Below are positions 8,691 through 17,010 of a DNA stretch of 64,000 bases, piece by piece. The translations under genes and the position numbers were made by a program. The DNA lies in NCBI RefSeq assembly GCF_002591895.1, contig NZ_NISX01000007.1, positions 148,207 through 212,206 of the forward strand, written 5' to 3'. The notes below the pieces were generated by a model. That model was not told the origin of the DNA. It ran no database searches and was given only the letters and a program-made list of their open reading frames with translations. The stretch comes from Lacimicrobium alkaliphilum. Lineage in GTDB: Bacteria > Pseudomonadota > Gammaproteobacteria > Enterobacterales > Alteromonadaceae. Every line of letters starts with the position of its first letter. Positions within the stretch are counted from its first letter, which is position 1.

Positions 8691-9854
8691 ATGTACACAC
8701 GGTTAATGGCATCGCTTTTTTTAAGCCTGATCATTTTACTCTCATCATATGCAGCAAACGCCGCTGATGATGATGCGCAGGATAACGTGCCAGGCACCGT
8801 CATCATTGGCTACATATTTAATCCGGGGCCGGAATTAGATACCGATCAGATTGCCGCTGAGAAACTGACCCATATTAACTATGCATTTTCCAGGATTGTA
8901 GATGGCAAATTGACCGAGGGCTTTGAATTTGATCAACAAAACTACCAGCAGCTGCATAGCCTGAAAGAGCGCAATCCTGAGCTCAGAATACTCTCCTCTA
9001 TCGGCGGCTGGACCTGGTCAGATACCTTTTCTGATATGGCAGCTGAACCCGCCTCCAGACAAAAATTTATCCGCAGTGCCATTGAATTCGTCCGTCGTCA
9101 TCAACTCGATGGCCTGGACATTGATTGGGAGTACCCCGGCCTGGTCGGCGCCGGTAATACCTTTCGGGGCGAAGATGGGCAGAATTTCACGATATTGTTG
9201 CGCCAGTTACGCCAGGCGCTGGATAAACTGGAGCAGGAAGTTAATCGCCCCTTGTTACTGACGATCGCCAGCGGCGGATTCAGCGATTATGTTGAAAAAG
9301 CTGAACTGGGGCAGTGGCAGCAGTATCTCGACTATATCAATATCATGGCGTATGACTACAACTTTCCCTCTGACGGAGCCATTACCGGCCACCACGCAGG
9401 GCTGTTCAGTCACCCATCTGATGGTACTCAGAACTCCGCCGATAATGCAGTAAAGCAGCACATCAAAGCAGGTGTACCGGCAAATAAACTGGTGCTTGGT
9501 GTACCTTTCTACGGCCGCATGTGGATGCAGGTCAGCGACGACAACAACGGCCTGTTCCAGCCCGGCAACAGCAACACCCTTGAACTTGGTGGCGGCAGTT
9601 ATAAAAACCTGCACAATAATTTAATCGGAAAAAATGGCTACGAACGGCATTGGGATGATACAGCCAAAGTGCCATGGCTCTGGAACCCGGAGAAAAAGAT
9701 ACTGATAAGTTACGAAGACAGTGAATCTCTGCGCCACAAAAGCCAGTATGTGCTGGACAATAATCTGGCCGGGGTGATGTTCTGGCGATATAACTCAGAT
9801 CATCAGAATACGCTCCTGAACAGCCTCTATCGACATCTCAGGGGCTCTGACTGA
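8691..9854 (+). CDS. Secreted GH18 chitinase
   Basis: The 387-residue enzyme has a signal peptide (cleavage near AANA) and one GH18 barrel. The catalytic motif reads DGLDIDWEYPG near residue 143, with the proton donor Glu in place. Other family marks are 'SIGGWTWSDTFS', 'INIMAYDYN' and 'GVPFYGRMW', and the barrel ends with 'GVMFWRYNSD'. It should cut chitin or chito-oligosaccharides outside the cell or in the periplasm. There is no chitin-binding module. AGGATCTGACA precedes the ATG. It appears monocistronic and ends at a strong terminator. Confidence 0.93.
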   Translation: MYTRLMASLFLSLIILLSSYAANAADDDAQDNVPGTVIIGYIFNPGPELDTDQIAAEKLTHINYAFSRIVDGKLTEGFEFDQQNYQQLHSLKERNPELRILSSIGGWTWSDTFSDMAAEPASRQKFIRSAIEFVRRHQLDGLDIDWEYPGLVGAGNTFRGEDGQNFTILLRQLRQALDKLEQEVNRPLLLTIASGGFSDYVEKAELGQWQQYLDYINIMAYDYNFPSDGAITGHHAGLFSHPSDGTQNSADNAVKQHIKAGVPANKLVLGVPFYGRMWMQVSDDNNGLFQPGNSNTLELGGGSYKNLHNNLIGKNGYERHWDDTAKVPWLWNPEKKILISYEDSESLRHKSQYVLDNNLAGVMFWRYNSDHQNTLLNSLYRHLRGSD

Positions 9855-9883
9855 TTGAACAAAAAACCGCAGGTTTCGGTATT

Positions 9884-9908
9884 AAAAAGCCGCGATAAGC
9901 GGCTTTTT
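9884..9908. terminator. Bidirectional rho-independent terminator
   Basis: A perfect 10-bp stem AAAAAGCCGC / GCGGCTTTTT encloses a five-base loop. It lies between two convergent genes and has T-runs on both strands, so it can stop transcription from the chitinase and from the formyltransferase. Confidence 0.9.
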
Positions 9909-9913
9909 GCTGT

Positions 9914-10711
9914 TCAATAGTAATAATGCTTAAAAAATTCCAGCATTTCTTCCTCATCCACCAGCTTCAGGCCCTTTTGTGAAAAAGCGGTAAAATCCTC
10001 AGCTTGCGGAAAACTGAAATATCCGCCTTTGGTGGATTGAGGTCTGGCAACAGGCTTTTCACCATAAGCGATACGCTCTACTGCATCCAGCAATAACTCA
10101 CAGCCACCGGTGTACAATTGCAGTACATGCCAGAGGTAAGAGCGCTCAGAATGCACCGTCAGACGGCAAGCAGAAATAACACCACCGGTGTCGATGCTAT
10201 CATCCTCGATAAAATGGCAGGTGGTACCGATTTCACGCTCACCATTGAGCATGGCCCAGAATGTGGCCATCACCCCACGATAATCCGGCAGCAGGCCAGA
10301 ATGAAGATTAATCACGCCCTGTTTGGGTATCGCCAGCAAAGGATCTTTCAGGATGCCGCCATAGCGGATACTTAAGATCAGATCCGGCTTCAGGGCCGAC
10401 ACCCGGCTGAGACTTTCGTCAGAATTAATAGTATTAACAATCTCCACCGGGGAGGTCAGAAGCGGCGTAAACTGAGAAAACGAAAGATATTGCGCATCTC
10501 GCTGCCCTGGTTCTGGCAAATGAGGGAAAAGCATTTCATTACACAGCGACTGCTCAAAAAACCTCAGTCGTTTCAGTTCAGGTAACGCACCGGGCTTACC
10601 CACTCTGGAAGATAAAAAAACCCTCAGAGTATGTCTCTGAAGGCTCGGCAACAAAAGATTCAGTGCCAGATTACTGGCCAGATCCTGATTCGCCAAAATA
10701 AGGATGTTCAA
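9914..10711 (-). CDS. Formyltransferase-family protein
   Basis: 265 residues related to methionyl-tRNA and sugar formyltransferases. The catalytic triad region is visible: 'GVINLHSGLLPDYRG' gives Asn and His, and 'DDSIDTGG' gives the Asp. A Rossmann-like start 'MNILILANQDLASNLALN' is reached from a TTG codon. The only nearby ATG is out of frame, and AGGGA lies about 10 bases upstream, so TTG is the likely start. It lacks the C-terminal tRNA-binding domain of Fmt and probably formylates a small molecule or sugar nucleotide using formyl-tetrahydrofolate. It stands alone, so the substrate cannot be named. Confidence 0.8.
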   Translation of the reverse strand: MNILILANQDLASNLALNLLLPSLQRHTLRVFLSSRVGKPGALPELKRLRFFEQSLCNEMLFPHLPEPGQRDAQYLSFSQFTPLLTSPVEIVNTINSDESLSRVSALKPDLILSIRYGGILKDPLLAIPKQGVINLHSGLLPDYRGVMATFWAMLNGEREIGTTCHFIEDDSIDTGGVISACRLTVHSERSYLWHVLQLYTGGCELLLDAVERIAYGEKPVARPQSTKGGYFSFPQAEDFTAFSQKGLKLVDEEEMLEFFKHYYY

Positions 10712-10771
10712 AACATAGTATCCCTGATTAAAATGATCAGGCGATACTATAACGCAATAACAAGGTCCAAA

Positions 10772-10918
10772 TCAGACGCCGCGACCCCGCATCAGCCGCA
10801 CGGCAATGACTATCAGTGCCAGCACCAGCAAAATATGGATAAAGCCGCCCATGGTATAGGATGACACCAACCCCAGCGCCCACAGAATAATCAGTACCAC
10901 AATCACTGTTTCTAACAT
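10772..10918 (-). CDS. lmo0937-type small membrane protein
   Basis: A 48-residue peptide beginning MLETVIVVLIILWALGLVSS and ending MRGRGV. It has two hydrophobic helices separated by a short glycine-rich turn (YTMGG). Size, layout and the basic tail match the lmo0937 family of tiny inner-membrane proteins, which often accompany stress genes. A Crp-like palindrome at 11018 lies about 100 bp upstream and is shared with the divergent BON gene. Confidence 0.8.
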   Translation of the reverse strand: MLETVIVVLIILWALGLVSSYTMGGFIHILLVLALIVIAVRLMRGRGV

Positions 10919-11017
10919 AGGTTTCTACCTGTTAACTGTACAAGAGCATTCACTATGCAGTACTGCGGGGCGGCTGTATGTACGCTGGATAACACAACAA
11001 ACAAATACTGTGCCATG

Positions 11018-11033
11018 GGTGCGCTGGCGCACA
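11018..11033. promoter_or_regulatory. Crp-like operator, site A
   Basis: GGTGCG-CTGG-CGCACA, a nearly perfect 6-4-6 inverted repeat. It lies between the divergent lmo0937-type gene and the BON gene. It belongs to a family of seven such sites in this cluster. Confidence 0.7.
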
Positions 11034-11096
11034 GATCTGTGTTTCTGACAGGCTTAAGCTGATAGTCCAGTTAATCAAACAAGTGAGAATCGGATC

Positions 11097-11408
11097 ATGA
11101 AAACACGTAATATCTACGCGGTATTTTTTCTTAGCCTGCTGAGCCTGACATTGCTGGGTTGCGGCGCAACTGAAACCAGTGAAAGTACCGGTGAATATGT
11201 TGATGACACCGTTATTACCACCAAAGTAAAAGCCGCTATATTTAATAACGACGCGCTTGAATCGGCCGAAATTAATGTTGAAACCTTCAAAGGCGAAGTA
11301 CAACTAAGCGGTTTCGTCAGTTCAACAGCCGACATTAATACCGCCGTGCGACTGGCCCGCAAGGTTACCGGCGTGAAGTCGGTAGAAAATAAGATGCAGA
11401 TAAAATAA
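11097..11408 (+). CDS. BON-domain lipoprotein
   Basis: 103 residues. A lipoprotein signal peptide ends at the lipobox LLGC (Cys near residue 22). One BON domain follows: 'DDTVITTKVKAAIFNNDAL', then 'VETFKGEVQLSGFV' and 'AVRLARKVTGVKSVENKM'. Family members such as OsmY and DolP act at the envelope under osmotic or membrane stress. The gene lies downstream of operator site A and directly upstream of the first Crp-like regulator. Confidence 0.9.
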   Translation: MKTRNIYAVFFLSLLSLTLLGCGATETSESTGEYVDDTVITTKVKAAIFNNDALESAEINVETFKGEVQLSGFVSSTADINTAVRLARKVTGVKSVENKMQIK

Positions 11409-11437
11409 TGGCGGAAGCCTGAGCGTGTTGATTTTTA

Positions 11438-11453
11438 TGTGCGGTACCGTACA
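11438..11453. promoter_or_regulatory. Crp-like operator, site B, with class II promoter geometry
   Basis: TGTGCG-GTAC-CGTACA. A TATACT hexamer begins at 11474, about 28 bp from the centre of the palindrome, which would place the site near -41 from transcription start. The downstream gene is the first Crp-like regulator. The same arrangement precedes the third copy. Confidence 0.7.
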
Positions 11454-11540
11454 GAGCGCGCCCTATACTCAGCTATACTGACAGGCTCTTTGCACACAGG
11501 AATACCCGTCACCCTGGATAATAGGTATAAGGAAAAGGTT

Positions 11541-12305
11541 ATGCCCAAACTGGCATCACAGCAATGCGTTGATCCTAAGCTGCATAAACCAACGGAAAAT
11601 CAGTTACTCAAAGCCCTCGATGCAGATGTGCAGGAGCGGCTTTTTCCACATCTGGAGCTGGTCGAGTTGCCATTGGGCAAAGCACTGTATGAATCGGGCG
11701 ATGTACTGCGCCATGTCTATTTCCCCACCGATTGCATCGTGTCACTGCTCTACGTGATGGAAAATGGCGCGTCAGCGGAAATATCCGTGGTCGGCCACGA
11801 TGGTATGATTGGCGTCGCCCTGATTATGGGCGGCGAGAGTACCACCAGCCGCGCCATAGTACAAAGTGCCGGTTATGCCTCTCGTTTAGCTGGCCAACGC
11901 ATGAAAAGCGAATTTAACCGCCACGGGGATATGCTGCATTTAATGCTGCGCTACTCACAGGCGTTGATCACCCAAATGGCCCAGACCGCAGTCTGCAACC
12001 GCCATCACAGTATCGAGCAGCAACTGTGTCGCTGGTTGTTGCTGTCGCTGGATCGCCTTAAAGACAATCATCTGGTGATGACTCAGGAGCTGATTGCCAA
12101 CATGCTGGGGGTGCGCCGCGAAGGCGTAACGGAAGCTGCAGGCCGTCTGCACAGACAAGGTGTGATTGACTATAGCCGCGGCCATATTATTGTCACAGAC
12201 AGGGCCAGGCTGGAGCAACTGAGTTGCGAATGCTACAGCGTCGTCAAAGCCGAAACAGATCGTCTGTTGCCGCTGTCACGTCATCACCCCCATTCCGTGT
12301 CATAA
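11541..12305 (+). CDS. Crp/Fnr-family regulator, copy 1
   Basis: About 254 residues from the ATG at 11541, which follows AAGGAAAAGG. The longer in-frame extension from 11439 starts inside the operator and is unlikely to be translated. The N-terminal cyclic-nucleotide-binding-like barrel has 'VYFPTDCIVSLLYVMENG' and 'VVGHDGMIGVALIMGG'. The dimer helix follows, then a Crp-type winged helix: 'MTQELIANMLGVRREGVTEA' in pattern, 'GVIDYSRGHIIVTDRARLE'. The Arg-Ser phosphate pair of Crp is not conserved in order, so cAMP binding is doubtful. It is very similar to copy 3 at 13462, including the promoter. Autoregulation is likely. Confidence 0.9.
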   Translation: MPKLASQQCVDPKLHKPTENQLLKALDADVQERLFPHLELVELPLGKALYESGDVLRHVYFPTDCIVSLLYVMENGASAEISVVGHDGMIGVALIMGGESTTSRAIVQSAGYASRLAGQRMKSEFNRHGDMLHLMLRYSQALITQMAQTAVCNRHHSIEQQLCRWLLLSLDRLKDNHLVMTQELIANMLGVRREGVTEAAGRLHRQGVIDYSRGHIIVTDRARLEQLSCECYSVVKAETDRLLPLSRHHPHSVS

Positions 12306-12407
12306 CGCACAGAAACCGCTAGCTGGCGGCGTTATATTGACCCATCAAGGCTGCACAGCACCTGCCTTGTTTATCAAAGCAATAAGCCAGTGCTAAAGGC
12401 TTTTTCT

Positions 12408-13160
12408 ATGTCTGCTCAAACGGCGTCAGTGATTACCAATCATTTACTGCAATTATTAAGTCCGGACGAACGCCAGCTCTTGCTGCAACATTGTAAGGTG
12501 GTAAAACTGCAGTTCGCCGATGTCCTTTGTGAGCCAAACCAACCCTACCGCTATCTGTATTTTCCCCTTAGTGGTTTTATTTCGCTGGTCACCAGGCTGG
12601 ACGGTCATAAACCGCTGGAGATGGGCTTAATCGGCAATGAAGGCATGCTCGGCGTGACCCTGGCACTGGGTATCAGCACCGCGCCGATGCAGGCGGTGGT
12701 GCAGGGCAAAGGGACCGCATGGCGCATTGCTATTGCCGATTTGAAGCAATGTTTACTGCACTGCCCCCAATTGCAACGGGTGCTACAACAATATCTGTTT
12801 GTACAATTGGCTCAGTTGGCCCAGAGTGCAGCCTGTGCTCACTTTCATGAACTCTCCCCGCGTCTGGCGCGCTGGTTACTGATGAGCGACGATCGTGCAC
12901 ACAGCGGTCAGTTTTACCTTACCCACCAGTTTCTGGCGGGTATGCTCGGCGTGCGTCGTAGCGGCATAACCGTTGCTGCGGGTATTATGCAACAGCAACA
13001 ACTTATCTGTTACAGCAGGGGCGTGGTCAGCATACTGGATCGCCAGGCGTTGCAGGGTATTACCTGTGAATGCTATCAGGCGGGATTGGACGACTACCGG
13101 AATATGCTCGGAGAGCCACAAGCTGACACTCAGACAATCAGCGCACAAAGTAAGTCATAA
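12408..13160 (+). CDS. Crp/Fnr-family regulator, divergent copy 2
   Basis: 250 residues from ATG 12408 (AAAGG upstream; a GTG at 12390 is in frame but poorly placed). It has the same plan as its neighbours but is clearly diverged: barrel with 'YLYFPLSGFISLVTRLDG' and 'LIGNEGMLGVTLALG', helix-turn-helix with 'LTHQFLAGMLGVRRSGITVA' in pattern, and wing 'YSRGVVSILDR'. The recognition helix keeps GVRR but changes the following residues, so its DNA target may be close to, yet distinct from, that of copies 1 and 3. No copy of the palindrome was found in the 100 bp upstream. It may be read through from copy 1. Confidence 0.88.
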   Translation: MSAQTASVITNHLLQLLSPDERQLLLQHCKVVKLQFADVLCEPNQPYRYLYFPLSGFISLVTRLDGHKPLEMGLIGNEGMLGVTLALGISTAPMQAVVQGKGTAWRIAIADLKQCLLHCPQLQRVLQQYLFVQLAQLAQSAACAHFHELSPRLARWLLMSDDRAHSGQFYLTHQFLAGMLGVRRSGITVAAGIMQQQQLICYSRGVVSILDRQALQGITCECYQAGLDDYRNMLGEPQADTQTISAQSKS

Positions 13161-13384
13161 AGGAATCTGAATTGCAGCCTGCTGTACAGGCAGATCCCAG
13201 GTCAGGAAAATACATCAGCAAAGGTAAAAAACCGGCGAGTTAAGATTGAAATATTATAGGTTGTGGTGCACCTAAGTGACGCTGTTAATTCAGCAAAAAG
13301 CATTAAGGGCGCCCGGCCATGGGATTAACGGCGTGACATCAGTGAAAACTATGATGCGATAAATGTGCAGCGGATGATACTATA

Positions 13385-13400
13385 TGTGCGTTATCGCACA
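13385..13400. promoter_or_regulatory. Crp-like operator, site C
   Basis: TGTGCG-TTAT-CGCACA, a perfect palindrome in both half-sites and the best match of the set. TAATAC lies about 28-29 bp from the centre, as at site B. The conserved block continues to CTTTGCACACAG before the regulator start. Confidence 0.75.
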
Positions 13401-13461
13401 GAGCGTATTCGTTGCTTACCTAATACTGACAATCTCTTTGCACACAGATAAGGATAAGGTT

Positions 13462-14226
13462 ATGCCTAAATTGGCATCACAGCAGTGCATTGATCCCAAA
13501 CAGCATCAGCCAACGGAAAATCAGTTACTAAAAGCCCTCTGTGCAGAAGTGCAGGAAAGGCTTTTCCCACACCTGGAACTGGTTGAGATGCCACTGGGCA
13601 AAGTACTGCATGAGTCAGGCGAAGTATTGCGTTATGTCTATTTTCCCACCGATTGCATCGTGTCACTGCTCTATGTGATGGAAAATGGCGCATCGGCGGA
13701 AATATCCGTGGTCGGCCACGATGGTATGATTGGTATAGCTCTGCTTATGGGCGGCGAGAGCACCACCAGCCGCGCTTTAGTACAAAGTGCCGGTTATGCC
13801 TATCGGTTACCTGGTCAGCGCATCAAATCCGAGTTTAACCGCCACGGAGAATTGCTGCATTTAATGTTGCGCTACTCACAGGCACTGATCACTCAAATGG
13901 CCCAGACCGCGGTCTGTAACCGCCACCACAGTATAGACCAGCAGCTCTGCCGCTGGTTATTACTGTCTTTGGACAGGCTAAAGGATAATCATCTGGTGAT
14001 GACCCAGGAGCTGATTGCCAACATGCTGGGGGTGCGCCGCGAAGGGGTAACCGAAGCCGCAGGCCGGTTACATAAACAGGGCGTGATTGACTACAGCCGT
14101 GGCCATATTATTGTCACTGACAGGGCGAAGCTGGAGCGACTGAGCTGCGAATGCTATGGCGTGGTCAAGTCCGAAACAGATCGTCTGCTGCCATTATCAC
14201 GACACAGGACTGAATCCGTGGCGTAG
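13462..14226 (+). CDS. Crp/Fnr-family regulator, copy 3
   Basis: 254 residues from ATG 13462 (AAGGATAAGG upstream). The protein is a close duplicate of copy 1: most residues are identical, including the recognition region 'GVRREGVTEAAGRLH' and the barrel motif 'VVGHDGMIGIALLMGG'. Differences cluster in the first 60 residues and the barrel lid. Because promoter and operator were duplicated with the gene, the two copies probably respond to one another. The divergent copy 2 sits between them, so the duplication is not a simple recent tandem pair. Confidence 0.9.
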   Translation: MPKLASQQCIDPKQHQPTENQLLKALCAEVQERLFPHLELVEMPLGKVLHESGEVLRYVYFPTDCIVSLLYVMENGASAEISVVGHDGMIGIALLMGGESTTSRALVQSAGYAYRLPGQRIKSEFNRHGELLHLMLRYSQALITQMAQTAVCNRHHSIDQQLCRWLLLSLDRLKDNHLVMTQELIANMLGVRREGVTEAAGRLHKQGVIDYSRGHIIVTDRAKLERLSCECYGVVKSETDRLLPLSRHRTESVA

Positions 14227-14306
14227 CGCACCTGTGCACAAAAACCGGTTTTAGCGGTGTTGAGTTACCAGAAATACCCCCGCAGAGCCAAAAACCGAAA
14301 CGCCAC

Positions 14307-14612
14307 TCAAACAAATGTACGAATAATGTAAGCGGTAAACACAGTGCGCAGCCAGGCTACAACGGCTGTCAGACGTTTGCGCGTGGTGGTGTTTTTGGAG
14401 TCAGTGTTGTTGGAAGGGGTGTTGTCCTGGTGATATAACCACCAACCAAGCAACGCGCCGCTGAGGGTTGCCACGACCAGCGCCGCCGGAGAGCTGAGCC
14501 TGTTGTGCACCGCTTTGGTGACTGCGCGGGTCTGCGCACCCAACTGTAGGCGCTGTTGCGGTAACTGTTGCGCCAGTTGAGCAATCTCTCGATTGAGTTG
14601 TCGGGGCTGCAT
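14307..14612 (-). CDS. Small membrane protein of the envelope cluster
   Basis: 101 residues starting at MQPRQLNREI. The ATG lies one base after the stop of the upstream gene (GGATGATATG), a coupled start that decides the frame. The N-terminal 35 residues are Gln-rich and helical. A hydrophobic segment 'AALVVATLSGALLGWWLY' spans about residues 43-60, then a Thr/Asn linker and a second amphipathic helix. No family was recognised. Position after a DUF883-like and a holin-X-like gene suggests a role at the inner membrane in the same complex or stress response. Confidence 0.7.
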   Translation of the reverse strand: MQPRQLNREIAQLAQQLPQQRLQLGAQTRAVTKAVHNRLSSPAALVVATLSGALLGWWLYHQDNTPSNNTDSKNTTTRKRLTAVVAWLRTVFTAYIIRTFV

Positions 14613-14613
14613 A

Positions 14614-15036
14614 TCATCCGACCTCTCTGGTCTGTTCTGAACCTGCCAGACGCAGACTCTGCATGGTTGCCGGGAAACGTAACAGGCTGCTGTAATAGCG
14701 GCAGCGGCGCAGCACAAACCACAAGCCCGACAGATTAACCACCATCGCCAGCCCCAGAGCCTGACCTGCCGACAACAGGCTATGCTGTGCCAGTATGATA
14801 ATTTGTGCCAGTGCGCCAAACCACACAGTCAGGGCCAGCAAGCCTGCAATCAGACCAAATACCAGCAACGCAACCATGCTGTTTGCCACCCGCTGACCCT
14901 CGAGCGTCAGCAGTTGCAGTTGGTCACAGGCCAGCGCTCTGACTTGCTGCCACCATACAACCAACTCAGCCGTTACCTCTGGTGGTACTGAAGAAACACC
15001 CGCATCAGCGGGTGTTGTAATAGAATCACTTGGCAT
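14614..15036 (-). CDS. Holin-X/phage-holin-like membrane protein
   Basis: About 140 residues with start at ATG 15036; a GTG nine bases upstream is also in frame. An acidic N-terminal helix 'LVVWWQQVRALACDQLQLL' is followed by two transmembrane helices ('MVALLVFGLIAGLLALTVWF' and 'AGQALGLAMVVNLSGLWFVL'). This layout resembles the putative holin-X (YqjE-like) family that accompanies ElaB/YqjD proteins in enterobacteria (yqjD-yqjE-yqjK). It overlaps the upstream gene by 11 bp. The order DUF883-like, holin-X-like, small protein mirrors that yqj arrangement. Confidence 0.7.
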   Translation of the reverse strand: MPSDSITTPADAGVSSVPPEVTAELVVWWQQVRALACDQLQLLTLEGQRVANSMVALLVFGLIAGLLALTVWFGALAQIIILAQHSLLSAGQALGLAMVVNLSGLWFVLRRCRYYSSLLRFPATMQSLRLAGSEQTREVG

Positions 15037-15385
15037 TATGCCCACCGGGGCGATGGCTTAACCACCAGCTAAAAAGCATACCGCCAGCCACTGCGACGCC
15101 AAGCGACATCAACGGGTGGCTGCGTACCTGATCGCGGGTGCCTTCGGTTACTTGCTGCTGCAGATGCTGCAACTGTATGCCTTTTTTTGAAATGGCCTCG
15201 GCGGCATGATTCACACCACTTGCCATTTTATCCACCGTGTTATGTGCACTGGCGGTCACCTGTTTGATGGCCGGTGAACCCGCTTCCGCGACATTGTCGA
15301 TAGCACGATGTATACTGCCCGACGCGGAATCCACTCCACTGTTGAATTCTTTTTTAGCCGCATTTGTTTCTGTTGGCTTTTCCAT
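15026..15385 (-). CDS. ElaB/YqjD/DUF883-like membrane-anchored protein
   Basis: 119 residues from ATG 15385, chosen because GGAG stands eight bases upstream; the longer frame to 15415 lacks such a site. A long Ala/Ser-rich helical region follows ('SIHRAIDNVAEAGSPAIKQV' and on). The C-terminal part, 'RDQVRSHPLMSLGVAVAGGM' then LFSWWL, is the typical membrane anchor of the ElaB/YqjD group, including the RxxP-x-S-x-G pattern. Relatives bind ribosomes at the inner membrane in stationary phase. Operator site D lies about 80 bp upstream. Confidence 0.75.
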   Translation of the reverse strand: MEKPTETNAAKKEFNSGVDSASGSIHRAIDNVAEAGSPAIKQVTASAHNTVDKMASGVNHAAEAISKKGIQLQHLQQQVTEGTRDQVRSHPLMSLGVAVAGGMLFSWWLSHRPGGHNAK

Positions 15386-15463
15386 AATAACTCCGATTGT
15401 ATGCAACAGCGGCAAGAGTACCGCTGTCTTGGCTATAGAATGCCTGGTTCGGTCGGCCAGGTC

Positions 15464-15479
15464 GGTGCGCCAGCGCGCT
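15464..15479. promoter_or_regulatory. Crp-like operator, site D
   Basis: GGTGCG-CCAG-CGCGCT, upstream of the ElaB-like operon. Its last base overlaps the stop codon of the upstream OmpA-like gene. TCTATAG on the minus strand, about 32 bp from the centre, could be the -10 box. Confidence 0.6.
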
Positions 15480-16477
15480 TAACGCTTATCCGCCAACTCA
15501 ACGGCGTTGGCAATAATTACTTCCACCCGCCGGTTTTGCTCCCGGCCATCGACTGTTGAGTTGCTGGCCATTGGTGTACTTTCACCCATACCGGTGACAT
15601 CCAGACGACTGTCTGCTACGCCCTTTGCCTGCAAGAAAGTCTTCACCGTCTCCGCACGACGTTGCGACAGCAGCATGTTGGAAGCATCACTGCCAACATC
15701 GTCGGTATGGCCTTCAATCTGTGCCGTACGCTCAGGGTAAGCCATTAAGAATTTGGCCAGTTTTTGCAGATGATTACTGCTGCTGACTTTCAGATTAGCC
15801 TTACCGGTATCGAATAACACATCCCCCAGAGTAACCACTAATCCTCTTTCCGTAGGTTTAGCATTGAGTTCATCCAGTTGTGTGCGTAATTCAGCAGCGG
15901 CAGCATCAGAGCTTTCAGCCTGTTGACGTGCAGAGCGGGCCTCAGAAAGTGCGCTTTGTTCACGGTTTTCAGCCAACATCGCCTGCCGTTTAGCCCGCGC
16001 TGAATCGATACGGGCATCACTGGCCTCTGCCTGAGCACTACTAGCCTGAGAGCGCGCCTGCTCGGCGTCACTACGGGCATCGCTGGCATCCGCACGGGCC
16101 CTCTTCGCTTCCAGAGTGCGGGCGTTGAGTCTTACATCATCACGTTGCTGGCTCAGCGCATCCCGTTGAGACTCCAACAGGCGCGTTTGTGCCTGGGTGC
16201 TGGCCATCGCCACTTTACGCTCTGCCATCACCACCCGGTGACGGGTCAGTTGAGTGTTTTTATCCGGTTGTTCGGCCAGGATTACCGCCTGCTCGGCTTC
16301 TTTTATTGCCAGCGGAGCCAGTAGCGCCAGTTGCCTGTCGCCTTGAAGCTGTGTGAGTTGCTGGCGTACATCAGCAGCACCGTCGGGCATCTTCGGAGCA
16401 CTGGCACAGGCGGTCACAAAGACAGCGGCAAAACCGATACTCAGCAATGATTTGCCAAAGGGTATTATGTGGTTCAT
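15479..16477 (-). CDS. OmpA-family lipoprotein with DUF4398 region
   Basis: 332 residues. A lipoprotein signal peptide ends at TACA (Cys near residue 24). Residues 30-100 resemble DUF4398 ('LAPLAIKEAEQAVILAEQ'). A long Ala/Arg/Glu-rich coiled coil spans roughly 100-205 ('DARSDAEQARSQASSAQAEA'). An OmpA C-terminal peptidoglycan-binding domain follows, with 'GDVLFDTGKANL', 'IEGHTDDVGSD', 'LSQRRAETVKTFL' and 'NRRVEVII'. It should be held in the outer membrane by lipid and bind the cell wall. It overlaps the upstream DUF4398 gene by four bases, so the two are co-translated. Confidence 0.9.
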   Translation of the reverse strand: MNHIIPFGKSLLSIGFAAVFVTACASAPKMPDGAADVRQQLTQLQGDRQLALLAPLAIKEAEQAVILAEQPDKNTQLTRHRVVMAERKVAMASTQAQTRLLESQRDALSQQRDDVRLNARTLEAKRARADASDARSDAEQARSQASSAQAEASDARIDSARAKRQAMLAENREQSALSEARSARQQAESSDAAAAELRTQLDELNAKPTERGLVVTLGDVLFDTGKANLKVSSSNHLQKLAKFLMAYPERTAQIEGHTDDVGSDASNMLLSQRRAETVKTFLQAKGVADSRLDVTGMGESTPMASNSTVDGREQNRRVEVIIANAVELADKR

Positions 16478-16905
16478 GGTCTTACTCCTGACAAGTTGCG
16501 TTGCACTTCCTGCTGTAATACATCAATGCTTTGTTGCATATCCTGATTAATGGCCTGAGCTTTTATCAGGTCGGCACGAGCCTGTGCCAGTTCGGCACTG
16601 GCCTGTGATTGCAGGGCCAGCCGCTGAGCCTGGAGCATATCCTTTGCTGTCACCGCATTGCGGGCAGCGGTCAACTCTGAGCGGGCAGCATTAAGTTCTG
16701 TACTGGTGTAACGAATAGTCTGTGATCTTTCGGCGTTGCCTATGGCGCGCTCAGCGGCGTCAAGTTCAGCAGATGGAGCGTTAAGAGAGCTGGCGCAGCC
16801 AGTCATCAGTACTGCAACAATGGCCAGCATCAAGCCTGGCTTCAGCAGCCGCTTGCTGAGCAAGGCGGGAATCATTGTTACCGGGGCGGCAATGAATGTT
16901 TTCAT
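16474..16905 (-). CDS. DUF4398 lipoprotein
   Basis: 143 residues. The N-terminus is unusually long before the hydrophobic segment, then a lipobox LMTGC (Cys near residue 37). The mature part is helical and Ala-rich: 'AELDAAERAIGNAERSQTIR', 'ELNAARSELTAARNAV', 'ARADLIKAQAIN', which is the DUF4398 pattern. It is first in a two-gene operon with the OmpA-like lipoprotein, which carries the same domain, so the two may form a mixed coiled coil in the periplasm. Operator site E lies about 80 bp upstream. Confidence 0.85.
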   Translation of the reverse strand: MKTFIAAPVTMIPALLSKRLLKPGLMLAIVAVLMTGCASSLNAPSAELDAAERAIGNAERSQTIRYTSTELNAARSELTAARNAVTAKDMLQAQRLALQSQASAELAQARADLIKAQAINQDMQQSIDVLQQEVQRNLSGVRP

Positions 16906-16979
16906 TAGAAACTCCTGATAGTCGGGGGCCGCAGAAACCTGCGCCCTGACTTACTATGTCCCAACGGCACAACGCTGTC

Positions 16980-16995
16980 GGTACGCTGGCGCGCA
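16980..16995. promoter_or_regulatory. Crp-like operator, site E
   Basis: GGTACG-CTGG-CGCGCA, upstream of the DUF4398/OmpA operon. CATAGT lies about 29 bp from the centre on the minus strand, matching the geometry of sites B and C. Confidence 0.6.
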
Positions 16996-17010
16996 TAGCA
17001 GGAGCTTTTT

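Noticed and set aside
4229..10730. Identical 13-mer GTATCCCTGATTA just upstream of prsT and of the formyltransferase gene
   Set aside because: About thirty such 13-mer coincidences are expected in a 64-kb window, and the shared part contains the ribosome-binding region.
11439..11540. N-terminal extension of Crp copy 1 (34 residues)
   Set aside because: Would start inside the operator and promoter; the corresponding extension of copy 3 is not similar in sequence; a strong ribosome site supports ATG 11541.
14369..14722. 117-residue minus-strand frame between holin-X-like and Crp copy 3 genes
   Set aside because: Shadow frame: the coupled ATG at 14612 opens a different frame with membrane character.
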